DNA of 64,000 nucleotides from Neptunicoccus sediminis (GTDB lineage Bacteria; Pseudomonadota; Alphaproteobacteria; Rhodobacterales; Rhodobacteraceae): positions 1 through 64,000 of the forward strand of contig NZ_MDVX01000004.1 of assembly GCF_001719615.1 (NCBI RefSeq), in the 5' to 3' direction. Under the pieces are notes generated by a model that had not been told where the DNA came from, made no database searches, and saw only the letters and a program-made list of their open reading frames with translations. Of the stretch, positions 63,980-64,000 are shown piece by piece. The translations under genes and the position numbers were made by a program. Position 1 is the stretch's first letter; every line of letters begins with the position of its first letter.

Positions 63980-64000
63980 ATGACAGATCAAGGAATTGGC
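63980..64000 (+). CDS. Start of probable molybdenum large subunit (CoxL-like), truncated by the window edge
   Basis: ATG 63980 follows a strong AAGGGAGGG site, 15 nt after coxS. Only seven codons (MTDQGIG) are inside the window. The position and the residues fit a large subunit of the xanthine oxidase family, which commonly begins with a similar GIG segment before the first domain. The identity is by context. Confidence 0.6.

Noticed and set aside
1-64000. CRISPR arrays, insertion sequences and rRNA genes
   Set aside because: No regularly spaced repeats, transposase genes with inverted ends or rRNA sequence were seen; the only mobile feature is the integrase at the left edge.

Overview
The window looks like chromosomal DNA of a marine Rhodobacterales bacterium (Roseobacter type). 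The evidence is gene content and order: dusB-ntrB-ntrC-ntrY-ntrX-trkA-trkH-hfq-hflX, a fused ispDF, rplU with a long C-terminal extension, IalB- and XdhC/Cox-type genes, and NtrC-family regulators without the sigma-54 contact loop. No organism name can be read from the sequence alone.

Layout. (1) 1-1.4 kb is AT-rich and holds the end of an integrative element: a tyrosine integrase cut off by the window edge just after its nucleophilic Tyr, next to the 3' end of tRNA-Ser(CGA). (2) 1.6-9.5 kb: a TPR-sulfotransferase, then rplU-rpmA, a LysE exporter, a GNAT acetyltransferase, obgE and proBA. (3) 9.6-15.6 kb, cell envelope: a divergent MepK-like endopeptidase and L,D-transpeptidase, an lpxD-ACP-ketosynthase cassette, and an IalB-type protein. 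(4) 16-25.4 kb: a DUF853 ATPase, a CNNM/CorC-type protein, xerD behind a secreted protein and a 44-residue membrane peptide, aroKB, and a radical SAM gene coupled to an EamA exporter. (5) 25.5-30 kb: zwf-pgl-pgi (glucose 6-phosphate supply to the pentose phosphate and Entner-Doudoroff routes), a fasciclin protein and tRNA-Gly(CCC).

(6) 30.3-36.2 kb, minus strand: a corrinoid/tetrahydrofolate one-carbon cluster. It has a small 'virulence factor' domain protein, a MetF-like reductase, a methyl-THF:corrinoid methyltransferase, a VOC protein, a membrane protein and a ferredoxin-ASKHA reductive activator of corrinoid proteins. The methyltransferase and the activator end in matching Gly/Arg-rich tails. 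(7) 36.4-46 kb: Ppx/GppA, rlmE, an agmatinase-family enzyme, a TehA-type channel, cytochrome c', a LysR regulator, hpt, a COQ10/RatA protein and the ispDF-pgpA-pncC operon. (8) 45.1-56.9 kb: the dusB-ntrBC-ntrYX-trkAH-hfq-hflX block (nitrogen/redox signalling and K+ uptake).

(9) 57-64 kb: accessory and first structural genes of a CO-dehydrogenase-like molybdenum hydroxylase: a MoxR ATPase, a VWA protein, XdhC, a molybdopterin-binding/MobA-like fusion, a GAF-Fis regulator without an AAA+ domain, coxG, coxS and the first seven codons of a probable coxL. The G-S-L order suggests the form II type. A near-consensus sigma-70 promoter with two upstream inverted repeats precedes coxG.

Most of the window is ordinary core genome. 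The least explained parts are the corrinoid cluster with its shared tails, the lpxD-ACP-ketosynthase cassette, the radical SAM/exporter pair, the AAA-less regulator with its sites, and a long hairpin at 15.8 kb.
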